From: Spongiibacter marinus
Lineage (GTDB): Bacteria > Pseudomonadota > Gammaproteobacteria > Pseudomonadales > Spongiibacteraceae
Assembly: GCF_016906995.1 (NCBI RefSeq)
Contig: NZ_JAFBBD010000004.1
Location: forward strand, 62,001-126,000
Direction: 5' to 3'
Length of the DNA: 64,000 nt
Shown here: piece by piece, positions 55,936-64,000 of the stretch
Numbering within the stretch: the stretch's first letter is position 1
Layout of the letters: each line of letters starts with the position of its first letter
Notes under the pieces: model-generated
Told to the model about the DNA's origin: nothing
Databases searched by the model: none
Seen by the model: only the letters and a program-made list of their open reading frames with translations
Translations under genes and position numbers: made by a program

Positions 55936-56694
55936 TTATTCGCCCTGCAAGCGGTAGAATTCGACGGCGTTTTCCCACAACACACAGCGCGCATCGCTAT
56001 CGCCCAGTGCATTGCCGATGATCTCAATATCTATTGGATTAAATGGCCTAGGCGAGCGCGTTGAAGGTAAGTCAGTGCCGAACATCAAGGCCTTTGGGTT
56101 AATGCTATGGAGGCGTTTGACGACCTGACTGACAGCGAAGTCGACCCGTCCAAAGCCCGTTGCCTTAACCTTGACGCCCCTCTCAACCAAACGATACAGC
56201 AGCGGCAACCCGGCCTTACTCAAGCCCAGGTGATCAATGCTTACCGCCGGCAGCGCACACAGCGGCGTTTCCAATTCTTCCAGTGCTGCGCTGTCGCAGT
56301 AGATTTCCGTGTGCCAACCCAATAGCTCGTGCACCCGATTTGCAAACGAAAACAGGTGCTGCACCGACTCCGAGCCCCCGCGCCGCAAATTAAAACGAAC
56401 GGCGCGAACCCGCTGGCGGTCGAGTGCCACCAAAGTATCATCGGGCGTGTCATGGGGCAGCTGGGTAACGCCCACAAAGTGCGGGCCCAGGCTGGCGAGC
56501 GCGGCTTGCAGGTAGGACTGATCAAAGCTCTGAAATGACCCAGACACCACTGCCCCTCCGGCAATGCCGAGGTCAGCGGTCTGGTGGATGTAGTCGTCGA
56601 CAGTAAACGCAGACGGTAGAAAGCCCTGGTTGCTGGTCAATGGGTAAGCGGGATCGATGATGTGCAAATGTGCATCGAAAATAAGATGGTCCAT
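55936..56694 (-). CDS. Amidohydrolase-2 family TIM-barrel hydrolase
   Basis: A 252-residue metal-dependent hydrolase. The N-terminal FDAHLHIID provides the HxH metal ligands, a later His is in VSIDHLGL, and the C-terminal MFGTDLPS carries the catalytic Asp. This fits the PF04909 (decarboxylase/lactonase/dihydroorotase-like) group. The ATG at 56694 has GGAG 5 bases upstream. It sits between cbiB and the cellulose operon, same strand, and is probably independent. The substrate is unknown. Confidence 0.85.
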   Translation of the reverse strand: MDHLIFDAHLHIIDPAYPLTSNQGFLPSAFTVDDYIHQTADLGIAGGAVVSGSFQSFDQSYLQAALASLGPHFVGVTQLPHDTPDDTLVALDRQRVRAVRFNLRRGGSESVQHLFSFANRVHELLGWHTEIYCDSAALEELETPLCALPAVSIDHLGLSKAGLPLLYRLVERGVKVKATGFGRVDFAVSQVVKRLHSINPKALMFGTDLPSTRSPRPFNPIDIEIIGNALGDSDARCVLWENAVEFYRLQGE

Positions 56695-56809
56695 CGCCAC
56701 TCCGCTCCAACGTTGGGTCGCTGCTCAGGGCCGTGAAGACGCCCGGCGAGCTTGATCAAAAATCATACAGCGCATCCAACATGGCAGATGAATAGCCACT
56801 TTGCAAACC

Positions 56810-58060
56810 TCAGTGCGCATCAGCCAGCTGTGACTTAGCCGCTATCCACTGAGACATATACTGATGACTGCGCAGGCTGTGGTGGCGAAGCATGGCACCG
56901 ATGAAATTCCCCTGGCGATGAACAGCCAGCTCGCCAGATAGCCGATCAATACGCGACCGAAGCGCTTGGCTTGGCTCAGCGGACGTAAACGGTGCCAGGC
57001 AGCGCACAGCGCGCTCTTGGGCACTGCGCCAGTTCGATTCATCGCGGTATAGCGACACCGCTGCCTCAATCAACGCCTGCGGCGAATCCGCAACCACCCC
57101 GCCCCAGTTGGCCGGCGTATCCACCATCCCCTCCGCGCCAATGCTTGTGGTTACCGAGGGAGTTGCCTGCTCCATCGCCTCCAGCAGCTTGCCCTTTTGC
57201 CCGGCACCGAAGCGCAGAGGCGCGATACAAACGCGGGCCTGTCGCATCACGGCGGCGGCATCTTTGGCCCACCCTTTGAGCAAAAAACCGTGCTTTTCAC
57301 TGTGCAGTTGCTGCGCTTTTGGAGGCGGGTACGCCCCGTACACATGACACTGCGCCGACGGCAGTTGCCGGCGTATCTCGGGCCATAATTCGCTGCGTAA
57401 ATAACGCAGGCTGTCCCAGTTTGGCTCGTGTCGAAAATTGCCAATACAGATAAAATGGCGTCGCTGCGCGTAAGGCAGCGGCGACGCCGTTCCACCTTCA
57501 CTGCTAAAAGGCAGGTGATGCAGCAGCTCGGCACTAACGCCGTAGTGGGACTGCAGCAGCGATATCTCGGCAGTAGAAATCATCAGGCTAAGGTCGCATC
57601 GCCATATGGATGCCAGCTCGCGCAGCGCCAGCTCACTACTCAGTAACTCGCTATCGGGCCGCATGGTGTTCTGCCCGCGCTTGAGCGCCTGATGGCGGGC
57701 GTCGCGCAGGCAGTGAAGATCCTGAGTGTCGAGTATGCACATCGCCTGCGGGCACTCTTTGGCCACCCGCCAGGAAAATTGCTCCTCGGTGAGAAAGCGG
57801 TCAAACACAACCAGGTCTGGCTGCATTTTTCTGAGCAATTGATTGAAGCTATCGCAATTTAGCCGAATCTCGACCTCATCCACCGCGATGTCGCTAAGTG
57901 GGTAGCGGTGTTCAGACAGCGCCGCCGCACAGGCGAACGTCACCCGGCCGCCAGCGGCTTGCAGACAGCGAATCAGTGACAGTGTGCGCCGCCCCGCCGC
58001 AGACGAATTTGGCTCGGGCCAAACGTGGCCGATATATAAAATGTTCTCAGGGGCGCTCAA
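56810..58060 (-). CDS. Glycosyltransferase (GT4-like) at the end of the cellulose operon
   Basis: A 416-residue GT-B-fold glycosyltransferase without signal peptide. The N-terminal LYIGHVWPEPNSSAAGRRTL and the C-terminal donor-binding LRFGAGQKGKLLEAME are visible. It should transfer a sugar from a nucleotide sugar in the cytoplasm. It starts 20 bases after bcsC on the same strand, which suggests it belongs to the bcs operon. A gene of this kind is not part of the basic bcsABZC set; it could modify the polymer or belong to another polysaccharide pathway. Confidence 0.85.
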   Translation of the reverse strand: MSAPENILYIGHVWPEPNSSAAGRRTLSLIRCLQAAGGRVTFACAAALSEHRYPLSDIAVDEVEIRLNCDSFNQLLRKMQPDLVVFDRFLTEEQFSWRVAKECPQAMCILDTQDLHCLRDARHQALKRGQNTMRPDSELLSSELALRELASIWRCDLSLMISTAEISLLQSHYGVSAELLHHLPFSSEGGTASPLPYAQRRHFICIGNFRHEPNWDSLRYLRSELWPEIRRQLPSAQCHVYGAYPPPKAQQLHSEKHGFLLKGWAKDAAAVMRQARVCIAPLRFGAGQKGKLLEAMEQATPSVTTSIGAEGMVDTPANWGGVVADSPQALIEAAVSLYRDESNWRSAQERAVRCLAPFTSAEPSQALRSRIDRLSGELAVHRQGNFIGAMLRHHSLRSHQYMSQWIAAKSQLADAH

Positions 58061-58080
58061 TATCGCCTTCCTTCAGATGG

Positions 58081-61000
58081 CTAGTCAAAATCGCTGTACG
58101 GAATGGGAGGCTCAGGCGGCGTGTAAATGGGCTGCCAGCGATCATCGAACTGGTACTTCACATACAGCGATGCATGATTGGGCTCGTAGAAATCAGCTCG
58201 ATAAATATCTGCTGCCAACCCTATATACCAGTGGCGACTCACGCGCCGCTCTATCGCCGCTTCCAAAAAATACCCGGGGCCACCGCCAGCGCCGCCGCCA
58301 GTGGCGAGTTCATACAAGGGGTCCTCATCGCTCTGCGAGAACGACACGGCTCCGCCGAGCAAGTAAGACCAGTGTTCACCAACGCGACCGAAGTAGCGCA
58401 CCGGAATGGACAGCGATACGTACTGCTGCGGGCTGTAATAGGCACCGTGTTGCAAGCTGTATTCACTCAGGTTCTTATCGTAGCTCAACCACATGGCATT
58501 GAGGCCGATACGCAGGTTGCGGTTCTCCTCGGCGATAATACGGCGGTAGACGCCCCCCAACAGCCCAAGCCGCTGGTTGTCGGCGACATCGTCGCCATGC
58601 AATTGATGAACCTGCGCGCTCGACCAGTAGCCGTAGCGGCCGCCCTGGTCATAGTTCAAACCCAATTTAATGCCGCTGCGCAGCACCCCGCCCCACTCCT
58701 TACCGGCCCCGGTGGCGCCGTTTGGAACCGTCATACCCGCGTAGGACAGCGCCGTGCCGGTTTCGGGTCGTCGAGACGCCGTGGCAGACCAGCCGAATTT
58801 ACCCAGTTTGCCGCGAATCGACGCGCCCCCCACCCAGTCTTGTTTGGTAAAACCCAGTGGCGTGGTGCCGATATCCACTTGCCAGTTGCGCGCCTGCCAC
58901 CCGACACCAACGGCGGTGCCGCTTGCCGATTCCTCAAAGGGTATGCGCGTGATGCCTGGCGGGGTATTGCCATCGGGGTCGAGATAGTCAACCTTCCCGG
59001 AATCGATGGACACACGATCGACACGCAGTAGCGCGTGTCCATCGTAGCGGGGAAAGGGCCAGCGCAACTCAATCGGAATTTGCTGCAAGCCAGTTCCGGA
59101 GCGACGCTCGGTGAGGTCTATGCCCGCTTTAATGTATCCCGACTGCCGTTCGCGCAGCTCGTCAATGGCGGCCACCACACTGCTACCCAGCCAGTATTCG
59201 CGGTCGGCATTGTCATACAGTTGTCGGCGTGCGTCTTCAGACAGCGCCGTATCAACGGGCTGCCCCTGCGCACGCTGCAAGGCGGCGTAGGCATAACGCT
59301 GCGCCGCCGACCAATCTTTTGCCGCAATGGCCTGCTGCATCGCCGTGCGCAACTGCTGATCGCTAACATCGCCGCGCTTGGGCAACAGTGCCAGCCACTG
59401 CTCGCTTAATGCTTGTTTTCCATACTGGCTTTGCAGCGTCGCCGCCTCTAACACCTGCTCACCCGTCAACCGTGCTCGCATTGAAAACAGCGCTTGCTGA
59501 TGCTGCGCAAAGGCGCGTTGATCGCCAGATTTCCCGCTCAAGCTCAACAGGGCCAGCAATGCCTGGGGGCGGTGTTCACCGCGAATATCAGCGGCATCGC
59601 GATAGTAGCGGCGGGCTAGAATAGCCTTGTCACGCTCGGCAAAGTACTGCCCTTTTGCCATCGCATAGCGCGCTGATAAGGCTTCCAACTCGGCATCACT
59701 CAAGCCGTTTGCATTCGCCTCGGTACGCAGTGGCCGATACCACCGTTCAAAGGCGTTGAGGTCGCCCATTTCCAACCAGAGCAAAGCCACACGTTGCTGC
59801 CTCTCGATACTCTGGGAGCTCATAGGCAACAGCGGCTTAATCAGTGCGCGAGCGCGCTCTTCCTCGCCCTCTTGCCACCACATTTCCGCCAGACTGAGCT
59901 GAGTATCGGCATCATCGCGATAGCGCTCCTCCAGCGCCTGCAGGCTTTGCAATCGACCCTGACGGTCATCGACGGGCAAGCCCGCCACCGCTTGCGCAAA
60001 CTCCAGACGCAATAAATTGCTGCGCATGGCATTGCTGCGGCGCGCCCTGGGAATCGAGCGCAGCTGTTCTATGGCCAGGCCAGGTCGCCCTCTGGCTGAC
60101 AGGTATAAGGCGTAGGCGAAAACGCCTTCAGCATCGCCGCTAACCCCGGGCGTTTTGGCCATATATTGGTCAGCACGCTCGCTATCGCCAAGTTCGATCA
60201 TGGCCTCCGCGGCATCAAGCCGCTGCCACGGTGAAAGCGGCGGATAGCGCAATAGTTCCTCAAGTGCCGACGACACCGCCGCGCGATCTCCCGACTCACG
60301 GGCCCGCGCCAATTGCTCAACACTTTGCTCGCGCAGCCACGCTCGCCGCAACGGTGCGACACGAGCACGCTGCGCCGCGCTGTAACGCCGGTAAACCTGC
60401 TCAGCTTGTCGCGGGCCACGCCACTGGCGGTGGAGCTGAATTCGCCCCCACAATGCATCCTGGTTATCGGCTTCACGCGACAGTGCCTGGCGGTAGAAGG
60501 CGTCTGCACCGGAAAAATCGCCCTCTCTGCGCGCCAGCTCAGCCAAGCCAATCAATGGCTCGACTTCACTACCCTGAATTGCCAATGCGTCGTAAAAGGC
60601 TTTGCGCGCACTGGCAAATTGCCCGGCTTCCAGAAGCGCTTCGCCGCGGCGAAGTGCGCGCCAATATGCCGCGGTATCTATCAGGGAACGCCAGCGCGAT
60701 TGTTGGTCGGGATCGCGGTTGACGCGTTCCGCATCGCGAAAGTATTTCAGTGCCTGTTGGTGCTCGCCGCGCCGCAAATACACAAGCCCCAAGCCACCCA
60801 GTACTTCGGGGTCGTTGGGGCGGCCGTTCAGGGCGTAGCGCAATTTGCGCTCTGCCCCGACGAGCTTGCCCGCCTCCAGTAACGCTAAGCCCTGGCTGCG
60901 CGCGCGGTAGTGAGGGTCGCGCATTAAACGGCGCTCCTCCTGCCGCATCTCCAATGCCAGCGCTTTGGCCTGTACCGCTGCTATATTGTCGGGAAATCGC

Positions 61001-61812
61001 TCGGCCAACAGGGTATGTGTGCGTATACGGCTCGGCCCGATGGGCTGCTCAGCAAGGGCCGCAAGCCAACGTTGCACCGCTTGTTGAGCGAGTGAGGGGT
61101 CATCGAGCAAATCGCGTAATATACGCTGACCAGCCTGGCTACCCGGATTCTGCGAGAGCAATTGATCTGCCAGCGCTAAGCGCAATGGCGCCACGTTGGG
61201 GTACTTGTCGTTCAGCGCGCGAAGCCGGCGTATGACGACAGGTCTTTTTCCGTCGACTCGCGCCAGTATCTGCAGATACTCCAATTCACTGGATAGCAAC
61301 ACAAAGCCGCGAGGGTAAAGCTGTATGAGTTGCTGAGCCGCTTCCTTTACCCGACCGGTTTTCGCCAGCAGAGTCACCTGCTGCATCGCTGATTTTTTGT
61401 AGCTGTGCAGAGCAAGGTAATCGGTAAGCTGCAAAAATGTCTGCGTTTCACCAAAACGCGCTTTCAACTCCGAAAGCATGCGCTCTGCGTCCTCAACATT
61501 GCCGTCGCGAACCGCAAGCCACACTCGGTACACATAAGCGCTTTGTGCATCTGGGTTGATCACATCCAAGCGCTGCAACTTGGCTCTGACCAAGTCATCC
61601 CGGCCCAGTAACTGCGACTCAATCAGCTGTATTTCGATGCTTCTTTGTAAGGACTCATCCACCGTCAGCGAATCAGTGCGCCCACCGGTGACGATGATGT
61701 CGGCCGTCGTCGCGCCCTCATCTGCCTCACGCAAATTCAGTGGATCGCGCTGCCACAACAATACGCCCACCGCGCACACCAATATAAGCCAGAGCAGGCC
61801 TGCGCGGTTCAT
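58081..61812 (-). CDS. bcsC: Cellulose synthase subunit BcsC (TPR + outer-membrane barrel)
   Basis: A 1243-residue secretin-like exporter. A hydrophobic N-terminal segment (about 5-22) is followed by an extended TPR superhelix (many 34-residue repeats, about 50-890) and a C-terminal beta-barrel of the BCSC_C type. It guides cellulose through the outer membrane. It is a little longer than E. coli BcsC (1157) and ends in a short proline-containing tail (EPPIPYSDFD) rather than a terminal aromatic residue. The ATG at 61812 overlaps the bcsZ stop (ATGA), so translation is coupled. Confidence 0.92.
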   Translation of the reverse strand: MNRAGLLWLILVCAVGVLLWQRDPLNLREADEGATTADIIVTGGRTDSLTVDESLQRSIEIQLIESQLLGRDDLVRAKLQRLDVINPDAQSAYVYRVWLAVRDGNVEDAERMLSELKARFGETQTFLQLTDYLALHSYKKSAMQQVTLLAKTGRVKEAAQQLIQLYPRGFVLLSSELEYLQILARVDGKRPVVIRRLRALNDKYPNVAPLRLALADQLLSQNPGSQAGQRILRDLLDDPSLAQQAVQRWLAALAEQPIGPSRIRTHTLLAERFPDNIAAVQAKALALEMRQEERRLMRDPHYRARSQGLALLEAGKLVGAERKLRYALNGRPNDPEVLGGLGLVYLRRGEHQQALKYFRDAERVNRDPDQQSRWRSLIDTAAYWRALRRGEALLEAGQFASARKAFYDALAIQGSEVEPLIGLAELARREGDFSGADAFYRQALSREADNQDALWGRIQLHRQWRGPRQAEQVYRRYSAAQRARVAPLRRAWLREQSVEQLARARESGDRAAVSSALEELLRYPPLSPWQRLDAAEAMIELGDSERADQYMAKTPGVSGDAEGVFAYALYLSARGRPGLAIEQLRSIPRARRSNAMRSNLLRLEFAQAVAGLPVDDRQGRLQSLQALEERYRDDADTQLSLAEMWWQEGEEERARALIKPLLPMSSQSIERQQRVALLWLEMGDLNAFERWYRPLRTEANANGLSDAELEALSARYAMAKGQYFAERDKAILARRYYRDAADIRGEHRPQALLALLSLSGKSGDQRAFAQHQQALFSMRARLTGEQVLEAATLQSQYGKQALSEQWLALLPKRGDVSDQQLRTAMQQAIAAKDWSAAQRYAYAALQRAQGQPVDTALSEDARRQLYDNADREYWLGSSVVAAIDELRERQSGYIKAGIDLTERRSGTGLQQIPIELRWPFPRYDGHALLRVDRVSIDSGKVDYLDPDGNTPPGITRIPFEESASGTAVGVGWQARNWQVDIGTTPLGFTKQDWVGGASIRGKLGKFGWSATASRRPETGTALSYAGMTVPNGATGAGKEWGGVLRSGIKLGLNYDQGGRYGYWSSAQVHQLHGDDVADNQRLGLLGGVYRRIIAEENRNLRIGLNAMWLSYDKNLSEYSLQHGAYYSPQQYVSLSIPVRYFGRVGEHWSYLLGGAVSFSQSDEDPLYELATGGGAGGGPGYFLEAAIERRVSRHWYIGLAADIYRADFYEPNHASLYVKYQFDDRWQPIYTPPEPPIPYSDFD

Positions 61813-62924
61813 GAACACCCCGCTTGCCAATTTGGCTGCACCGCGCCACTAGCCGAAAACCGCAGCCGACCCGTCATCCATGCGTCAGCAAATAAATCCA
61901 ATACCCGATTGTAATAATCACGCTGGCCAAGGCTGTCGCTATTGGTTCTGCCATTGCGGACACGTTGCTGCTGCGCTTCCAGTAGCGTCGTTTTGCCGCT
62001 GTTCGACAGCATCGGTAATAGTGCGGCAGAGAAGCCCCATGGGCCGTTGCCGCGCGCCGTTGCACTGCCAACATTGACCACCTCGGGAACATTTTCGCGC
62101 TCTTGGGTAAGCGCCAGCATCACGTCAAAGTGATCGCGCAATGCCGCTGCCGCCCTCGCCTCTGGGTGCAACATGCCCACCCAGAGATACACGCGTATCG
62201 CGTCATAACTACCCCGTTGCCCGCTTTTGGGGTCTTGTCGCCACGCGCCCTGGCGCCAGGCCACCCAATCGGGGCTCAAGCCATTTGCCGCCGTGTCGCG
62301 CAGCAAGTCGGGCAAAGCAGCGGCCAACTCCGGCCAAACGGAGTTGGGCTGCAGCTCAGCAAAGCGGCTAAAGATCTGCGGCATCCAATAACTCGGATTG
62401 AGCCGCAATGTATTGTCGCTGGCAAAACCCTCAGGCGCCGGCATCAGCACCCTGCCAACGGTGTCGATGACGCGCGTTTCCTGCTCGGCGATATGCTTGG
62501 CTAGAAAATACCCCTGCGAGCGATAGTGGTGATCCTCCCAGAGGCGGCCCGCTTCAGCAAGGGAGTAGGCGATCCAGGTGTCGGAGTCTGCCGCTGAGTT
62601 GGCATCCAGCACTGCCCCGCCACTTTCCTGTGAGCGCCCCCACAACCAGGCGGGCAAATGAGTGCTTAAATCGCCCTTGGCAAGGTGTCTCTCTGTCCAG
62701 GCGTGGAGGTTTGCAAAGCGCTCTCGGTCGTTTGCCAACAGGGCAAAAAACATCGCGTAGGACTGGCCCTCAGAGGTCGTAATCTGGCGCGGGTCACTGC
62801 CATCAATAACCCGGCCATTCTCTATATACTGCTCTGCGAAACGCTGCCATGCGGACCAGCTACACTCCGCCCACAGCACGCTCGGGAACATGGCCAGCAA
62901 TAGTGCCAAACACCGACGAATCAC
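61809..62924 (-). CDS. bcsZ: Periplasmic endo-beta-1,4-glucanase BcsZ (GH8)
   Basis: A 371-residue GH8 cellulase with a signal peptide (VIRRCLALLLAMFPSVLWA, cut before Glu20). The catalytic acid is Glu52 in TSEGQSYAM and the base region includes Asp241 in GSYDAIRVYLW, with ADSDTWIAY as the substrate platform. The GTG start at 62924 overlaps the bcsB stop (GTGA) with GGGGGA just upstream. An upstream ATG in frame would extend it into bcsB and is rejected. It trims or edits nascent cellulose. Confidence 0.92.
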   Translation of the reverse strand: MIRRCLALLLAMFPSVLWAECSWSAWQRFAEQYIENGRVIDGSDPRQITTSEGQSYAMFFALLANDRERFANLHAWTERHLAKGDLSTHLPAWLWGRSQESGGAVLDANSAADSDTWIAYSLAEAGRLWEDHHYRSQGYFLAKHIAEQETRVIDTVGRVLMPAPEGFASDNTLRLNPSYWMPQIFSRFAELQPNSVWPELAAALPDLLRDTAANGLSPDWVAWRQGAWRQDPKSGQRGSYDAIRVYLWVGMLHPEARAAAALRDHFDVMLALTQERENVPEVVNVGSATARGNGPWGFSAALLPMLSNSGKTTLLEAQQQRVRNGRTNSDSLGQRDYYNRVLDLFADAWMTGRLRFSASGAVQPNWQAGCS

Positions 62925-64000
62925 TCGTCCCCCTGTTGCAGGCGGCGACGCGCCACACCACTGAGTAAGCGCCAAAGCACCACGGCCAACATCAATACCA
63001 CGATGATGCTGATAATACCGAGCAGCATTGGATAGCGAGAGAAGTGGTACCAGATAAGGTCCCAAACGCGCAGTTTACCGACATAGTATTTATCGCCGAC
63101 ATTGAAGCTCGCTTGCCCTCCTTCTCGAAATACCACTACTGAGCCATACATCTCGGCAATTTTTCCGCTATCTGCCAGCGCCTCTCGCACCATGGCCATA
63201 TCACTCGGTTGTGCAGCAAGCACGGCAACAACACTTCTGTCGTCGTTATAGGGAGAGCGCATCCCTAGCAGCGCCGCAAAGGGCCCACTGGCGCGCACTT
63301 CCACTTCCGTTGTTGCCGATGCCAGTGTTGGCGCCGCCCCGGCCCAGGTATCGCTTTCAGACACGATGTTCTTGCGCGGTTTCTGCAACATGCGCTCGCT
63401 GCGATCAAACAATAACGGTAAATCCTCACCGCCTTGTGCAAGCTGACCGTTGGCGGCAATCAATAGCACATCGCGATCCTTTAATGCGGCTTCCTGCCAA
63501 TCGTCATACAAGGCCATTGCCAACGCCGGGTAACCGGAACTGGCTCCCGCAAAGCCCATTAGCTGCAGGTAGGTTTGGATAATCTCTTTGTTCTTGCTGT
63601 CGGGCAGCAGCACAGCCGTTTCTGACAGGTCGGCCATACGCGTAAAGGGATAGGCGGCGTTAGCGAACGCACGCAGATTGGGCATCTCGATGTAGTGCGC
63701 GAAGCCGGTAAAATCAACGGTTGAATCGGCATCTACAACAGCGTAGCGCTGGGCAGGCGCCAAGCTTTTACACTCGCCACTATTGATACCGGCAAAATCA
63801 AACTTAAACTCCAGCTGATTGCGGCTGCCGACCTTGAAGGCTGGAATACGCAGGCGCTGATTGGCCGACAAGAAGCCATCATTCAGCAAGGGCACACGAA
63901 AACGCTTAGCCTCACCGGAGAACCCTTTGCGAGTTAAGTTAAACGCCTCAATAAACTGTTCATTAATGCTCAGGCTCATTTGCGAGCCACTGCCATCTTC
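62921..64000 (-). CDS. bcsB: Cyclic-di-GMP-binding cellulose synthase regulatory subunit BcsB (N-terminus outside window)
   Basis: Partial; the frame stays open through the right edge, so only the C-terminal 359 residues are visible. They show the periplasmic carbohydrate-binding and flavodoxin-like domains of BcsB and a C-terminal transmembrane anchor (LLGIISIIVVLMLAVVLWRLL) followed by a basic cytoplasmic end. It partners BcsA in the inner membrane. It is first of the visible bcs genes and overlaps bcsZ by four bases. bcsA is expected further upstream, beyond the window. Confidence 0.9.
   Translation of the reverse strand, partial: EDGSGSQMSLSINEQFIEAFNLTRKGFSGEAKRFRVPLLNDGFLSANQRLRIPAFKVGSRNQLEFKFDFAGINSGECKSLAPAQRYAVVDADSTVDFTGFAHYIEMPNLRAFANAAYPFTRMADLSETAVLLPDSKNKEIIQTYLQLMGFAGASSGYPALAMALYDDWQEAALKDRDVLLIAANGQLAQGGEDLPLLFDRSERMLQKPRKNIVSESDTWAGAAPTLASATTEVEVRASGPFAALLGMRSPYNDDRSVVAVLAAQPSDMAMVREALADSGKIAEMYGSVVVFREGGQASFNVGDKYYVGKLRVWDLIWYHFSRYPMLLGIISIIVVLMLAVVLWRLLSGVARRRLQQGDE

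Noticed and set aside
57898-59031. A 377-codon open frame on the plus strand
   Set aside because: It is antisense to the glycosyltransferase and bcsC, both of which carry clear family motifs; long antisense frames are expected at this base composition.

Overview
The window reads as a chromosomal segment of a free-living, probably marine gammaproteobacterium. The housekeeping genes resemble those of the Pseudomonas/Cellvibrionales/Spongiibacteraceae side of the class. That placement is inferred from protein resemblance and gene order, not from a marker-gene tree. No rRNA, tRNA, CRISPR or prophage was seen.

Region 1 (1-16.7 kb) is core metabolism and envelope biogenesis. The minus-strand run nlpD / DUF368 (PopT) / pcm / truD / ispF / ispD / ftsB / eno / kdsA / pyrG keeps the classical gammaproteobacterial order, except that surE is missing between pcm and truD and a DUF368 polyprenyl-phosphate transporter gene sits between pcm and nlpD. 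suhB (+) faces secF and secD (-) across a bidirectional terminator. secD is followed upstream by purL rather than yajC.

Region 2 (16.8-32.7 kb) is lytic transglycosylase mltF, a secreted lipase with its membrane foldase, and lipid catabolism. A five-gene minus operon (histidine phosphatase, ACAD11-type acyl-CoA dehydrogenase, ACAD11-type kinase, two crotonases) is divergent from a LysR gene. A thiolase/FadB-type operon is divergent from an AraC regulator and an acyl-CoA ligase.

Region 3 (32.7-35.4 kb) is accessory. It holds small genes (YtoQ, YdeI-like, two zinc-ribbon proteins), integron-cassette-like recombination signatures, REP-like palindromes and a long structured intergenic element.

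Region 4 (35.4-50.3 kb) has two tandem paralogous TonB receptors with a SnoaL-like gene, a YheT hydrolase, a CitE-like lyase, and a Fur-box-headed operon: imelysin, di-heme DUF1111, imelysin lipoprotein, DUF1513 and multicopper oxidase. This looks like a periplasmic iron-acquisition/oxidation module. A CHASE4-like/GGDEF diguanylate cyclase follows.

Region 5 (50.3-64 kb) has a WS/DGAT acyltransferase with a histone-H1-like tail, trhO-bolA, a TfoX-N protein, two late cobalamin genes, an amidohydrolase, and a cellulose operon (bcsB partial, bcsZ, bcsC, glycosyltransferase) running in from the right edge. Cellulose export, the GGDEF enzyme, lipase secretion and storage-lipid synthesis together suggest a surface-associated, lipid-using lifestyle.
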